64,000 nucleotides of DNA from Cyanobium sp. Morenito 9A2 (GTDB lineage: Bacteria > Cyanobacteriota > Cyanobacteriia > PCC-6307 > Cyanobiaceae): the NCBI RefSeq assembly GCF_024345575.1, contig NZ_JAGQBJ010000006.1:1-64000 (forward strand), given 5' to 3'. The notes under the pieces are model-generated. The model was not told where the DNA came from, made no database searches, and saw nothing but the letters and a program-made list of their open reading frames with translations. This document shows, one piece after another, positions 17,235 through 25,192 of this stretch. The position numbers were made by a program, and so were the translations under genes. How positions within the stretch are numbered: the stretch's first letter is position 1; every line of letters begins with the position of its first letter.

Positions 17235-17411
17235 CTAGGGCAGCAGAGCAGCCAAGGCGATCACACCGACGAAGATGGCCAGGAACATGAACCCCATCTT
17301 GGTCATCTTCGACTCATGGTCTTCCATGCCCTGGTCGACGGCCTTGTCGAGGTCTTGGCGGAAGGCCTCAAAGGCAGCCCCTTTCTCTTCCTGGGTTGGA
17401 TCTTGGCGCAT
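17235..17411 (-). CDS. Small single-pass membrane protein, unrecognised (58 residues)
   Basis: The frame reads from an ATG at 17411 to a TAG. The soluble first part is charged (MRQDPTQEEKGAAFEAFRQD, then LDKAVDQGMEDHESKMTKMG). A hydrophobic C-terminal helix follows (FMFLAIFVGVIALAALLP, about 41-58), i.e. a tail-anchored topology. It lies 42 bases downstream of the cyclic-nucleotide-binding protein gene on the same strand, which also ends in a membrane helix, so the two are likely co-expressed. I do not recognise the family. The contrast between a polar helix and a clean C-terminal transmembrane segment argues for a real gene. Confidence 0.7.
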   Translation of the reverse strand: MRQDPTQEEKGAAFEAFRQDLDKAVDQGMEDHESKMTKMGFMFLAIFVGVIALAALLP

Positions 17412-17453
17412 GGCGGGAACACCGGGTAAGTGGAATGGAGCTGACGACTGCGC

Positions 17454-17972
17454 TCAGCCTCGGTGGAAAAACCAGTAGGCGCCAACAGCCAAGAGCACCA
17501 TCAGCACGATCGGTATGGCGATGGCGGCCATGCCGTTGTGGCTCTTCACCACCCGCGATTCATGGGCCACCACCGCCTGGCGGATGCTCAGCTGCATTTC
17601 TTCGCGCAGCCGCGCGAGATCGGAGTCGAGGGACTCTTCGCTGAATAGCTGCTTGAGACGTTCGTAGGTGGTCTTGCCGAGGATCAGGCTCTTCTCGGGA
17701 TGCTCGTAGAGAATGTCGAGAAGCTCGTCCCGCTCGATCTTCATCAGCTCTGCCTTGGCGGCCACCCGGGCATTGGAGGTGCGGCTGCGGCCGTCGATCA
17801 CCTCAATTTCACCAAAAACGTGACCAGGTCCATGGGTCTCGTCGATGCCCTCGCCCGTCTCCGGGTAGGGGGTGGTGAGCTCCACCTTGCCCGAGCGCAC
17901 GAGGAAGATGCTCTCGCTGGGCTCGTCAACTTTGTAGACGTACTCGCCTGGCTGCAGAGTGACGCGCCGCAT
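17454..17972 (-). CDS. Cyclic-nucleotide-binding-domain protein with C-terminal membrane anchor
   Basis: The 172-residue protein starts MRRVTLQPGEYVYKVDEPSE and has a CNMP-type beta-barrel over about 5-100, with VRSGKVEL, PGHVFGEIEVIDGRSRTSNARV (the phosphate-binding cassette region) and ELLDILYEHP. A helical stretch (about 105-145) leads to one hydrophobic segment (IAIPIVLMVLLAVGAYWFF, about 150-169) and HRG. No DNA-binding domain is present, so unlike CRP it probably senses a ligand at a membrane. The cassette has GE and R..SN rather than the strict GE...RxA of cAMP binders, so ligand identity is open. It is divergent from devB and upstream of the 58-residue gene. Confidence 0.87.
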   Translation of the reverse strand: MRRVTLQPGEYVYKVDEPSESIFLVRSGKVELTTPYPETGEGIDETHGPGHVFGEIEVIDGRSRTSNARVAAKAELMKIERDELLDILYEHPEKSLILGKTTYERLKQLFSEESLDSDLARLREEMQLSIRQAVVAHESRVVKSHNGMAAIAIPIVLMVLLAVGAYWFFHRG

Positions 17973-18046
17973 GCCTTAAGGCCACCTGATTGCGCGGGGA
18001 TGCTAAGCCTGCAGGACGACTAAAGTCCGGCCACTTGCCAACCTCC

Positions 18047-18964
18047 ATGGCCGCCTCGAGCCCACAGCGGGGGTTTCTCCATGCGCAGCGCTTTAAACCA
18101 TGGTTGATCGCAGCCCTGCTGGGGGGCGTGGCGGTGGTGGGCTGGCACCTGACCCGCCCCAAGCCGACCCCGCCCGCCAAGGCGCCCCTGGTGCAAGCCG
18201 TCACCGCCCTGGGCCGTCTCACCCCCAAGGGAGACCTGGTGAACCTCTCGGTGCCTGCCGGCACCGTCGGTGGCAATGAGGTGGTGGAGCGCTGGTTCGT
18301 GCGCGAAGGGACGACGATCCGCAAAGGTGAGGTCCTGGCGCGGCTGAGCAGCTACGGGCAGCTCAAGGCCAACCTCGATCAATCCCAGGCGATCCTCGTT
18401 TCCACCAGGGCCCTTCTGCCCTTCCTGGAGATCAGCAAGAGCCGCGGCCAGGAGCTCTACGGCGACGGTGCCATATCCGAAGAGGAACTGGCCAAGACCA
18501 GCGCCAGCATCCTCACCAAGCGCGCCGACATCGTCGGTGCCCAGGCAGCTGTGATCAGGGCCCGCAAGCAGCTGAGCGCCGCCGAGATCCGTTCGCCCCT
18601 CGATGGCCACCTGATCCGCATCTTCAGCTGGCCCGGGATGAAGGAAACCGATCAGGGCCTTGCCCTGGTTGGGCGCACCGGTGAAATGCAGGTCTGGGCC
18701 CAGGTGTTCCAGAGCGATGTGGCCAAGCTCCGCATCGGCCAGGGGGCCACGGTGAGCCCCGAAAGTGGTGGCTTCTCCGGCACGCTGCGGGCCGAATTGG
18801 AGTCGATCATCGGCCAGGTTTCGGCCCGCGACCTCTTCTCCACCAACGGCAACAACGATGTCAACGCACGGGTGGTGCTGGTGAAGCTGAACCTTGATCC
18901 AGGCGATCGAGAGCGCCTGGCCCGGCTCAGCGGCCTGAACGTGACCGTGCGCTTCGATCCATGA
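18047..18964 (+). CDS. devB: DevB-like periplasmic adaptor (HlyD family) of a DevBCA exporter
   Basis: DevB-type adaptors bridge a DevCA inner-membrane ABC pump and a TolC-like outer-membrane channel; in heterocystous species the system exports glycolipids. The 305-residue protein has an N-terminal anchor (PWLIAALLGGVAVVGWHL), a lipoyl-like half (VQAVTALGRLTPKGDLVNL), a helical hairpin (NLDQSQAILVSTRALL) and the second half ending RLSGLNVTVRFDP. The ATG at 18047 is taken because the hydrophobic anchor then begins near residue 20. Its stop overlaps the devC start. Unicellular cyanobacteria do not make heterocysts, so the substrate here is unknown. Confidence 0.9.
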   Translation: MAASSPQRGFLHAQRFKPWLIAALLGGVAVVGWHLTRPKPTPPAKAPLVQAVTALGRLTPKGDLVNLSVPAGTVGGNEVVERWFVREGTTIRKGEVLARLSSYGQLKANLDQSQAILVSTRALLPFLEISKSRGQELYGDGAISEEELAKTSASILTKRADIVGAQAAVIRARKQLSAAEIRSPLDGHLIRIFSWPGMKETDQGLALVGRTGEMQVWAQVFQSDVAKLRIGQGATVSPESGGFSGTLRAELESIIGQVSARDLFSTNGNNDVNARVVLVKLNLDPGDRERLARLSGLNVTVRFDP

Positions 18965-20157
18965 GCTGGATCCGGCGCCTGATCGGCCGCCTCAACCTGG
19001 CCGACCTGCCCCTGGCCTGGCTGCAGCTCAAGCGCCAGCCGATCCGCTACCTCGTGGCCGTCACCGGCATCGGTTTCGCCGCCCTGCTGATGTACATGCA
19101 GCTGGGCTTCCAATCGGGGCTGCTGAATAGCGCCACCACCTTTTATGAAGCGCTGGATGCTGATCTGGTGCTGATCAGCCCGGGCACCCTCAACAGCGGC
19201 AACTTCCAGCAGTTCCCCCAGTCATTGCTGTTCAATGCCCTCGGGGTGGAGGGGGTCCAACGCACGATTCCCCTGTATGTGGCCAACGTCAATGTGCAGA
19301 AGCTCGGCGGCGTGAAGCCCACCAGTCTGCGGCTGATCGGCTACGACCCGGAAGCCCGCGTGCTCAACCTGCCAGCGGTCCTGGCCCAGAGCGACCGGCT
19401 CAAGACCCCCAACTACGTTCTGTTCGACACCCTGGGCAACCGCAACACCGGGCCGATCGCCGCCGCTGTGAAGCGCAACGGCGCCCAGGAGCTGATCCTT
19501 TCCGACTTCTCCAAGACCTTCCGGGTGGTGGGCCTGTTCAACCTCGGCTCCACCTTCGCCGCGGACAGCAACCTGATCAGCAGTGATTCCACAGCGATCC
19601 AGCTGGCCTTCCGCCAGATCAACGAAGGGGAGATTTCCCTCGGTCTGATCCGTCTGTCCCCAGGTACCGACAGCGTGCGGGTGCAGGATTTCTTGCGCAG
19701 GCTCTATGGGCGCGAACTTCAGGTGCTCAACAAGGTCGAGCTCATCGCCCAGGAGCGTGACTACTGGAACACCGCCTCTTCCTTCGGGGTGATCTTCGGT
19801 TTCGGCACGATCATGGGGCTGCTGGTGGGCGGCGTGGTGGTCTATCAGGTGCTCTACACCGACGTCAGCGATCACCTCAAGGAGTACGCCACCCTCAAGG
19901 CGATGGGCTTCGCCGATGGTTTCATCCTCACGATCGTGATCCAGGAGGCCTTTCTTCTCGGCGTTTCCGCCTTCATTCCCGCCACCTTGATCGCTACTGG
20001 CATGTACGCCTTCCTCACTTCCGCCTCCGGCATCCGCATCGAGATGAGCGCCGACAAGACCGGCCTGGTGGGAGCCCTCACCCTCGGGGTATGCGCCGCT
20101 TCCGCCGCCATCGCGATCCGCAAGATCAAGGAGGCCGATCCGGCCTCCGTCTTCTGA
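18961..20157 (+). CDS. devC: DevC-like ABC exporter permease
   Basis: The 398-residue permease has the MacB/FtsX layout: a first membrane segment (IRYLVAVTGIGFAALLMYMQL, from about residue 28), a large periplasmic loop (about 55-265) and three C-terminal segments (FGVIFGFGTIMGLLVGGVVVY; GFILTIVIQEAFLLGVSAF; TGLVGALTLGVCAASAAIAI). The phrase HLKEYATLKAMGF is the typical coupling helix that contacts the ATPase. It starts at an ATG overlapping devB by four bases and stops one base before the devA start, so the three subunits are translated as a unit. Confidence 0.93.
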   Translation: MSWIRRLIGRLNLADLPLAWLQLKRQPIRYLVAVTGIGFAALLMYMQLGFQSGLLNSATTFYEALDADLVLISPGTLNSGNFQQFPQSLLFNALGVEGVQRTIPLYVANVNVQKLGGVKPTSLRLIGYDPEARVLNLPAVLAQSDRLKTPNYVLFDTLGNRNTGPIAAAVKRNGAQELILSDFSKTFRVVGLFNLGSTFAADSNLISSDSTAIQLAFRQINEGEISLGLIRLSPGTDSVRVQDFLRRLYGRELQVLNKVELIAQERDYWNTASSFGVIFGFGTIMGLLVGGVVVYQVLYTDVSDHLKEYATLKAMGFADGFILTIVIQEAFLLGVSAFIPATLIATGMYAFLTSASGIRIEMSADKTGLVGALTLGVCAASAAIAIRKIKEADPASVF

Positions 20158-20158
20158 G

Positions 20159-20872
20159 ATGACGAACGTGGACGGCGCCGTGATCGTGAGCAAAAATCTG
20201 CGCCACAGCTACGGCGTGGGCGAGCTGCGCACCCAAATCCTGCATGGCCTCGACTTCGCCGTGAATGCCGGCGAGGTGACCTTGCTTGTGGGCCCCTCTG
20301 GCAGTGGCAAAAGCACCCTGCTCACATTGATCGGTGCCCTGCGCTCGGTGGAGGAAGGTTCGCTCAAAGTGCTGGGCCAGGAACTCAGTGGCTCGAGCGA
20401 GAGCGATCGAGTGCAGATCCGACGCCGCATCGGTTTCATCTTCCAGAGCCACAACCTGGTGGCCTCCCTGACGGTGCTGCAGAATGTGCAACTGCTGCTC
20501 CAACTGAATGAGCCAGATCCAAAAGCTCGCGTGGAGAAAGCCTGCAATCTGCTTGAAGCGGTTGGTCTCAGCCACCGGCTGTACCACTACCCGGACGAAC
20601 TGTCGGGTGGCCAACGCCAACGTGTCGCTATTGCCAGGGCACTGGCCCCCGAACCTGAACTGATCCTTGCCGACGAGCCGACGGCATCCCTGGACAGCCA
20701 GTCAGGCCAGGACGTCGTTGAACTGCTTGGAGACCTGTGCCGCCGAAGGCGCAGTGCTGTTCTGCTGGTCACCCATGACCTACGCCTGCTCAAGGATGCT
20801 GACCGCATCTGGCGCATTGAGGATGGCCGCGTCAACCCTTGGCAACCTGACATCGCTGCAACCGCCCCATGA
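20159..20872 (+). CDS. devA: DevA-like ABC exporter ATP-binding protein
   Basis: The 237-residue ATPase carries Walker A GPSGSGKST, a Q-loop FIFQSHNL, signature LSGGQRQRVAIARAL, Walker B LILADEPTASLDS and the switch His in LLVTHDLR. The sequence fits the LolD/MacB/DevA group. It completes the DevBCA exporter and overlaps the start of the alpha/beta hydrolase by four bases (ATGA), so the hydrolase belongs to the same operon. A candidate outer-membrane partner (31559-33190) is encoded about 11 kb away. Confidence 0.93.
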   Translation: MTNVDGAVIVSKNLRHSYGVGELRTQILHGLDFAVNAGEVTLLVGPSGSGKSTLLTLIGALRSVEEGSLKVLGQELSGSSESDRVQIRRRIGFIFQSHNLVASLTVLQNVQLLLQLNEPDPKARVEKACNLLEAVGLSHRLYHYPDELSGGQRQRVAIARALAPEPELILADEPTASLDSQSGQDVVELLGDLCRRRRSAVLLVTHDLRLLKDADRIWRIEDGRVNPWQPDIAATAP

Positions 20873-21816
20873 GCGACTCCATCTATCCCTCGAACTGGCA
20901 ATGGACCTGGTCATGGCAGGGCCACTCGATCGCTTACATCTCAGGACCCCACGACGGCAGTGTGGAGCCCCCCGCACCCAGTAATGTCGTCCTGATTCAC
21001 GGGTTTGGGGCCTGCAAGGAACACTGGCGCCACAACGTTCCATCACTCCGACGTGAGCGCAGTGTCTTCGCCATCGATTTGCTCGGTTTCGGTACAAGTG
21101 ACAAACCACGCTCAAGGTTGGAGGGAGAGCCTGAAGAACCGGGCAGCTGTCGTTATTGCATCGACCTCTGGGCCGATCAAGTGGTGGCCTTTGTAGAGGA
21201 GGTCGTACAGGCCCCCGTCCAGCTGGTGGGTAACTCCATCGGTGGTGTCGTGGCCCTTACAGCAGCCCACAAGCTGGAACAACAGGGGCAACCCGTCAGT
21301 GGCATCGTCTTGATCGACTGCGCGCAGCGCGCCCTGGATGACAAGCGCCTGGCGGAACAGCCACCTCTACGCCGCTGGGGCAGACCCCTACTCAAGTCAC
21401 TCGTCCGCCAACGCTGGCTCACCGGCGGATTGTTTAGACAACTGAGCAAGGCCAACATCATTCGCAAGGTGCTTCAGCAGGCGTATCCCACAAGCCAGAA
21501 TATTGACGACCAACTGGTGCAACTTCTGCTCCAACCAGCGCAACAGCCGGGAGCCAGCGAAGCGTTCCGCGGCTTCATCAACCTCTTCAACGACCGCATC
21601 GCCCCTGAGCTCCTTGCGGAGCTCAGGACACCGGTCCGGATGATCTGGGGTCAAAGCGACCCCTGGGAACCGATATCCGAAGCGCGGCGCTGGAGCACAT
21701 TTGCCTGTGTGCAAGACCTGGTGGAGCTGCCTGATCTAGGCCACTGCCCCCACGATGAAGCCCCAGAGCAGGTGAATCCCCACCTACTGGATGCGTTCCG
21801 CCATGGCGACCGCTGA
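20869..21816 (+). CDS. Alpha/beta hydrolase
   Basis: The 315-residue protein has the canonical fold: oxyanion region LIHGFGACKEHW (about 43-54), nucleophile elbow VGNSIGG with Ser, acid residue near GQSDPWEP and catalytic His in LGHCPHDEAPEQV. Cyanobacterial relatives include lipases and haloalkane-dehalogenase-like enzymes; the substrate cannot be inferred. Its ATG overlaps the devA stop, which suggests a role linked to the exported lipid or conjugate (inference). A terminator follows at 21834, ending the dev operon. Codon and base usage are like the core genome here and change only beyond this gene. Confidence 0.9.
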   Translation: MSDSIYPSNWQWTWSWQGHSIAYISGPHDGSVEPPAPSNVVLIHGFGACKEHWRHNVPSLRRERSVFAIDLLGFGTSDKPRSRLEGEPEEPGSCRYCIDLWADQVVAFVEEVVQAPVQLVGNSIGGVVALTAAHKLEQQGQPVSGIVLIDCAQRALDDKRLAEQPPLRRWGRPLLKSLVRQRWLTGGLFRQLSKANIIRKVLQQAYPTSQNIDDQLVQLLLQPAQQPGASEAFRGFINLFNDRIAPELLAELRTPVRMIWGQSDPWEPISEARRWSTFACVQDLVELPDLGHCPHDEAPEQVNPHLLDAFRHGDR

Positions 21817-21833
21817 CATCCCGACCAGTACCC

Positions 21834-21857
21834 GATCACGCGTGATCAGTTTTTTTT
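21834..21857 (+). terminator. Terminator of the dev operon
   Basis: GATCACG (21834-21840) is followed directly by its complement CGTGATC (21841-21847), then AG and eight T residues (21850-21857). The palindrome has no spacer, so the hairpin loop must take its innermost bases. It sits 17 bases after the hydrolase stop. Confidence 0.85.
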
Positions 21858-22515
21858 ACCTGAGACCAGGCGCAGATCGCTGGGCTGACACTGCCATGCA
21901 GCCTGATGATCCGCGCAGCGAGCTGGGCACAGCTCGCAACGCGCATCTCTGCTTGATAGGTACTCATGCCAGCGAGCCAAGGCTGCCCCGCATGTGCGCG
22001 CCGCAAACGGATCACACCAAACCCGTCGAGACATACCTGCCAACCTGCCCCCTCTGCCAGGAAAGATGACGCCTCTCCATCCCGACCATTCCAAACACCA
22101 GGGGGCCTGATGGAATCGATCGATGCGTCCCTACAGCGAGACCGTCAAGGCTGATGTCCGCCGGCGGATGAGCCCGCCTAACCGCCAGAGCGTGGCGGAG
22201 ATTGCCGAGGAGCTGGGCATCCATGTGATCACCCTCTAAAACTGGCGCAAGACCTGGCGGCTGCAGGGGGAAGTGGTGCCCGCCACTCAGAAGGACCCTG
22301 AGGGTTGGGGACCGGCCGACAAGTTCACGGTGGTGCTGGAGACCGCCGGCATGAACGCCACAGAGCTCGGCGCCTACTGCCGCGAGCGGGGCCTGTTCCC
22401 GGAGCAGGTGGACCGCTGGCGCCAGGCCGCCCAGGATGCCAATGCGCAGCCGCTGCTGACGATGACCGAGCAGAAGGACCTCCAGAAGCGGCACCAGGCC
22501 GATCAGCGGGAGATC

Positions 22516-22542
22516 TAGCCGTAGGCTGCTCTGAAGGAGTAG
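22516..22542 (+). repeat. Miniature insertion, copy 1 (27 bases)
   Basis: The stretch begins TAGCCGTAGGCT and contains three in-frame stop codons. Removing its 27 bases joins DQREI directly to RLQQELRRKDKAL, as expected for the transposase coiled coil. It matches copy 2 at 21 of 27 positions. Confidence 0.65.
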
Positions 22543-22602
22543 CGGCTGCAGCAGGAGTTGCGCCGCAAGGACAAGGCCCTGGCGAAGGCGGCGGTGCTGC
22601 TG

Positions 22603-22629
22603 TAGCCGCAGGCTTCTGCGAAGCAGTAC
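22603..22629 (+). repeat. Miniature insertion, copy 2 (27 bases)
   Basis: It begins TAGCCGCAGGCTTCT and continues GCGAAGCAGTAC. It holds the small palindromes CGCAG-GCTT-CTGCG and GCTTC-TGC-GAAGC. Removing it restores ALAKAAVLL joined to ASKKIQAYW in frame. The first 15 bases are identical to copy 3. Confidence 0.75.
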
Positions 22630-22634
22630 GCCTC

Positions 22635-22641
22635 AAAAAAG
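22635..22641 (+). other. AAAAAAG slippery site for -1 frameshifting (IS3 orfA/orfB)
   Basis: AAAAAAG lies where the orfA frame (TCA AAA AAG) can slip by -1 into the orfB frame (CAA AAA AGA), as in the programmed frameshift that makes OrfAB in IS3 elements. The element is now inactive, so this is a relic. Confidence 0.55.
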
Positions 22642-23189
22642 ATCCAGGCCTACTGGGGCGAGGACGAGGGAGACTGACCTCTCCGGCCGATCGCCGCAAG
22701 GCCTTGGAGATCCTCGATGCCGCCGTGGCCGCCAGGGCACGGGCCCGTGCGGTGTCTGCATTGCTGGGCGTCGGGCTCACCACGCTGCAGCGCTGGCGGC
22801 GTCAGTTCGCGGGTGATGGGGACGGACTAGATCGCCGCCGCAGAGGCAGCCCCCGCCATGTGGCCCACCGCCTCAGTGAGGAGGAGCGCCAGCGAATCCT
22901 GCTCACCTGCAACCAGCCCGAGTTCGCGGCGCTGCCGCCGGTGCAGATCGTGCCGATCCTGGAGGATCGGGGCCTCTACATCGGCTCGGAGCGCAGCTTC
23001 TACCGGGTGCTCCATGCCCACGGCCAGGCCCACCGCCGCGGGCGGGCCCGTCCACCCCAGGAGCCAAGACCGGTGCCACGGCTGCAGGCCAGGGGGCCGA
23101 ATCAGCTCTGGAGCTGGGGCATCATCTACCTGCCCACCAGCGTCTGTGGCGTCTGGCTATACCTCTACCTGGTGATCGACGTCTGGAGC

Positions 23190-23228
23190 CCCCTACCTGG
23201 CCCTAGGCCAGCGTGCCGGAGGCACTAA
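23190..23228 (+). repeat. Double-hairpin miniature insertion (39 bases) in orfB
   Basis: Two tandem three-base-loop hairpins are seen: CTGGCC-CTA-GGCCAG (23197-23211) and GTGCC-GGA-GGCAC (23213-23225), followed by TAA. The transposase protein resumes immediately after. Unlike the three TAGCCG copies, this is a different sequence class. Confidence 0.7.
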
Positions 23229-23363
23229 GTCGTGGCCTGGGACGTGGCCGAGAGGGAAGACGCACAAATCGCCGCTGATCTGGTCAGCCGCGCGTGCCTG
23301 CGGGAGCGGATCAACAAAAGCCGGCCCCAGCCTTTGATCCTCCATGCCGATAACGGCAACGCC

Positions 23364-23385
23364 TAGCCGCAGGCTTCTCGCAGAG
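23364..23385 (+). repeat. Miniature insertion, copy 3 (22 bases)
   Basis: It begins TAGCCGCAGGCTTCT, identical over 15 bases to copy 2, then CGCAGAG. It follows HADNGNA and precedes a codon run for RAATLESRLEELG. Its length (not a multiple of three) explains the frame change in orfB. Confidence 0.75.
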
Positions 23386-23893
23386 TTGCGTGCCGCCACA
23401 CTCGAGAGCCGTCTGGAGGAGCTGGGAGACCTCAGATCCTTCTCCAGGCCGAGGGTGAGCAACGACAACCCCTACTCGGAGTCGCTGTTCCGCACGATCA
23501 AGTACCGGCCGGATTACCCCCGGCGGCCTTTCCGCAGCCAGGAAGAGGCCTGCCGCTGGGCCTGTGCATTCGTGGACTGGAACAGCCACAGGCACCGCCA
23601 CAGTTCCATACGGTTCGTGACGCCTGATCAGCACCACAGCGGTCAGGCTGTTGAACTCTGTCGTCACCGCGCTCTTGTCTACGAGCAGGCCAGCCAGAGA
23701 CATCTCTGCCGTTGGAGCCGCAGCACTCGCTGTTGGATTCAACCGGAGGTGGTCTGGATCAACCCGCCACCCTCAGAAAACGACATCACTCCAGCTCGGT
23801 TGATGATGGTCGCCTGATCGGCGACAGGGGCGTCATCTTTCCTGACAGCCACCGCATGCAGACAGCGTCCTGGCAGCAATCGCCCTGAGCCGA

Positions 23894-25192
23894 TTGAGCG
23901 TTGCGCACGGAGATAGTGAAGGCGAATCCATCAGCAAGACGCTCCAGGAAGCAGGCCAACCCATACAATGGGGCAAACAGGCCTCAACAGTGCTCAAAAA
24001 GATCACAAACCCACTAAGCGTCGTCTTCTTTACTATATTACTCGATAAAATAGGAGAGAATATTATATTTCCAATACTGCCATTCGTGCTTGCTTCTTAC
24101 AATCCGAATGCACTGACTATCGGATTGACTGCATCTGTTTCAACCTTTTTCGGCACGCTTGCATCTCCTGTCACCGGAGCGCTTGCAGACATTTCCGGCA
24201 GGAGGCCCATCATCCTCACTTGCATTGCCTTAAACTTTGGAGCACTTCTAATATTCGGCTGGGCAAACTCTCTGGCCCTGATTCTTGTCTCAAGAGCCAT
24301 TACTGGCGTTGCCATGTCAAGCAATGGAGCGCTTCAGGCCTACATCGCTGACATTTCAACAATTAGCAACCGCGCCAGGAATCTTGGATTAATAGGAGCG
24401 GCATTCGGATTGGGTTCAATTTTTGGCCCCGTCTTGGGAGGAGTATTAGTTGGGTTCGGGCCCAAAGTACCAATTTTTGCCACTGCCGGGCTAACTGCCT
24501 ATAATTTAATTACAGCTGTTCTGTTTCTTAAAGAGACAAAGCCACAGGCCCAAGGTCAAACGGCTGAGCTTCGGCAAATCAAACTCGTTAAACCTGTCAT
24601 TGACCTACTAAAAACGCCTGTAATAAACAAGGTAGCAATCGGCTTTAGCGCCTATAGCTTTGCATTTTCGGCTTTTACAAGTCTATTGGTTTTAGCCCTT
24701 AAAGATCTCTTTGACTGGAACTCCAGTCAGACGAGTGGCTTATTCGTTCTACTTGGCCTTACACTTACCGTAGCTCAGGTCTGGTTCACCGGCAAGACCG
24801 TCAACAAACTGGGCGAATACTCAGTTAACCGCTATGGAATGATAGCGACAGCCATTGCACTGACATTGATTCCAATAGCTTCCCTCATCAAGCCTCTAAG
24901 TGCAACCATAATTGTAGCCTCCGCAATGCTGCTTGCGATCGGAGCATCGTTTGTACAGCCGACATCAAGAAGCATGGTCTCAGGCCTAACCCCAAGCGAA
25001 AAACAAGGCGTTGTACTCGGAAGCCTTGCATCTCTTACCAACCTCGCCAACTGTGCAGGCCCAATCGTAGCCGGACTTGTCTACGACAAAACACCAAGCG
25101 GAAGCTTCTTGATTCAGGCAGCAGTTATTCTGCTTGGTGCTTTCTTACTTGGCTCCAATCCGAAACATGAGTCAGAGTGCGGACAGACTTAA
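23894..25192 (+). CDS. MFS transporter, TetA-like drug/solute:H+ antiporter
   Basis: The 432-residue product has about twelve membrane segments, beginning at PLSVVFFTILLDKIGENIIFP. The motif GALADISGRRPII between helices 2 and 3 is the MFS A-motif, and GPVLGGVLVG resembles the antiporter motif C. Start is uncertain: a TTG at 23894 gives 432 residues, and a GTG at 23990 (MLKKITNPLSVV) gives 400 and fits family N-termini better. Base composition is clearly lower in GC than the flanking core genes, with frequent A/T third positions, suggesting recent acquisition. It begins 47 bases past the IS end and converges with a Rieske oxygenase gene. Substrate unknown. Confidence 0.88.
   Translation: MSVAHGDSEGESISKTLQEAGQPIQWGKQASTVLKKITNPLSVVFFTILLDKIGENIIFPILPFVLASYNPNALTIGLTASVSTFFGTLASPVTGALADISGRRPIILTCIALNFGALLIFGWANSLALILVSRAITGVAMSSNGALQAYIADISTISNRARNLGLIGAAFGLGSIFGPVLGGVLVGFGPKVPIFATAGLTAYNLITAVLFLKETKPQAQGQTAELRQIKLVKPVIDLLKTPVINKVAIGFSAYSFAFSAFTSLLVLALKDLFDWNSSQTSGLFVLLGLTLTVAQVWFTGKTVNKLGEYSVNRYGMIATAIALTLIPIASLIKPLSATIIVASAMLLAIGASFVQPTSRSMVSGLTPSEKQGVVLGSLASLTNLANCAGPIVAGLVYDKTPSGSFLIQAAVILLGAFLLGSNPKHESECGQT

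Larger units (their letters stand above)
22123..22677 (+). pseudogene. Broken IS3-type transposase orfA
   Basis: The frame reads MRPYSETVKADVRRRMSPP and then a helix-turn-helix (SVAEIAEELGIHVITL-NWRK) in which the expected tyrosine codon is TAA at the end of the recognition helix. It continues through DKFTVVLETAGMNATELGAYC and a coiled leucine-zipper-like part, interrupted by two 27-base insertions carrying stop codons (22516-22542, 22603-22629). The frame resumes exactly after each one, ending ASKKIQAYWGEDEGD and TGA. In intact relatives OrfA binds the terminal repeats. No functional product is expected. Confidence 0.88.
22678..23817 (+). pseudogene. Broken IS3-type transposase orfB (rve integrase domain)
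   Basis: The frame shows a second helix-turn-helix (ARAVSALLGVGLTTLQRW, then HRLSEEERQRILL) and an integrase core. The first catalytic Asp should lie in SWDITYL but reads SWGIIYL, so it is lost. The second Asp is in LILHADNGN and the Glu in NDNPYSESLFRTIKYR. A 39-base insertion with a TAA (23190-23228) splits VIDVWS from VVAWDVAERED, and a 22-base insertion (23364-23385) after HADNGNA shifts the frame. The rest continues through HRHRHSSIRFVTP to WINPPPSE. Start is approximate. The enzyme is dead. Confidence 0.88.
22055..23847 (+). mobile_element. Decayed IS3-like insertion sequence with terminal inverted repeats
   Basis: The left end TGCCAGGAAAGATGACGCC (from 22055) is matched by the inverted right end ending in TTTCCTGACA (23847). 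The two share 16 identical bases (CAGGAAAGATGACGCC) plus flanking matches, and the ends are TG...CA as usual in the IS3 family. Inside are an orfA/orfB pair in -1 relation with an A6G slippery run. Both frames are broken by nonsense changes and short insertions. No target-site duplication is visible at the ends, consistent with age. The element separates the dev operon from the lower-GC islet. Confidence 0.85.

Noticed and set aside
22045-22054. Target-site duplication of the IS
   Set aside because: The bases left of 22055 and right of 23847 do not repeat.
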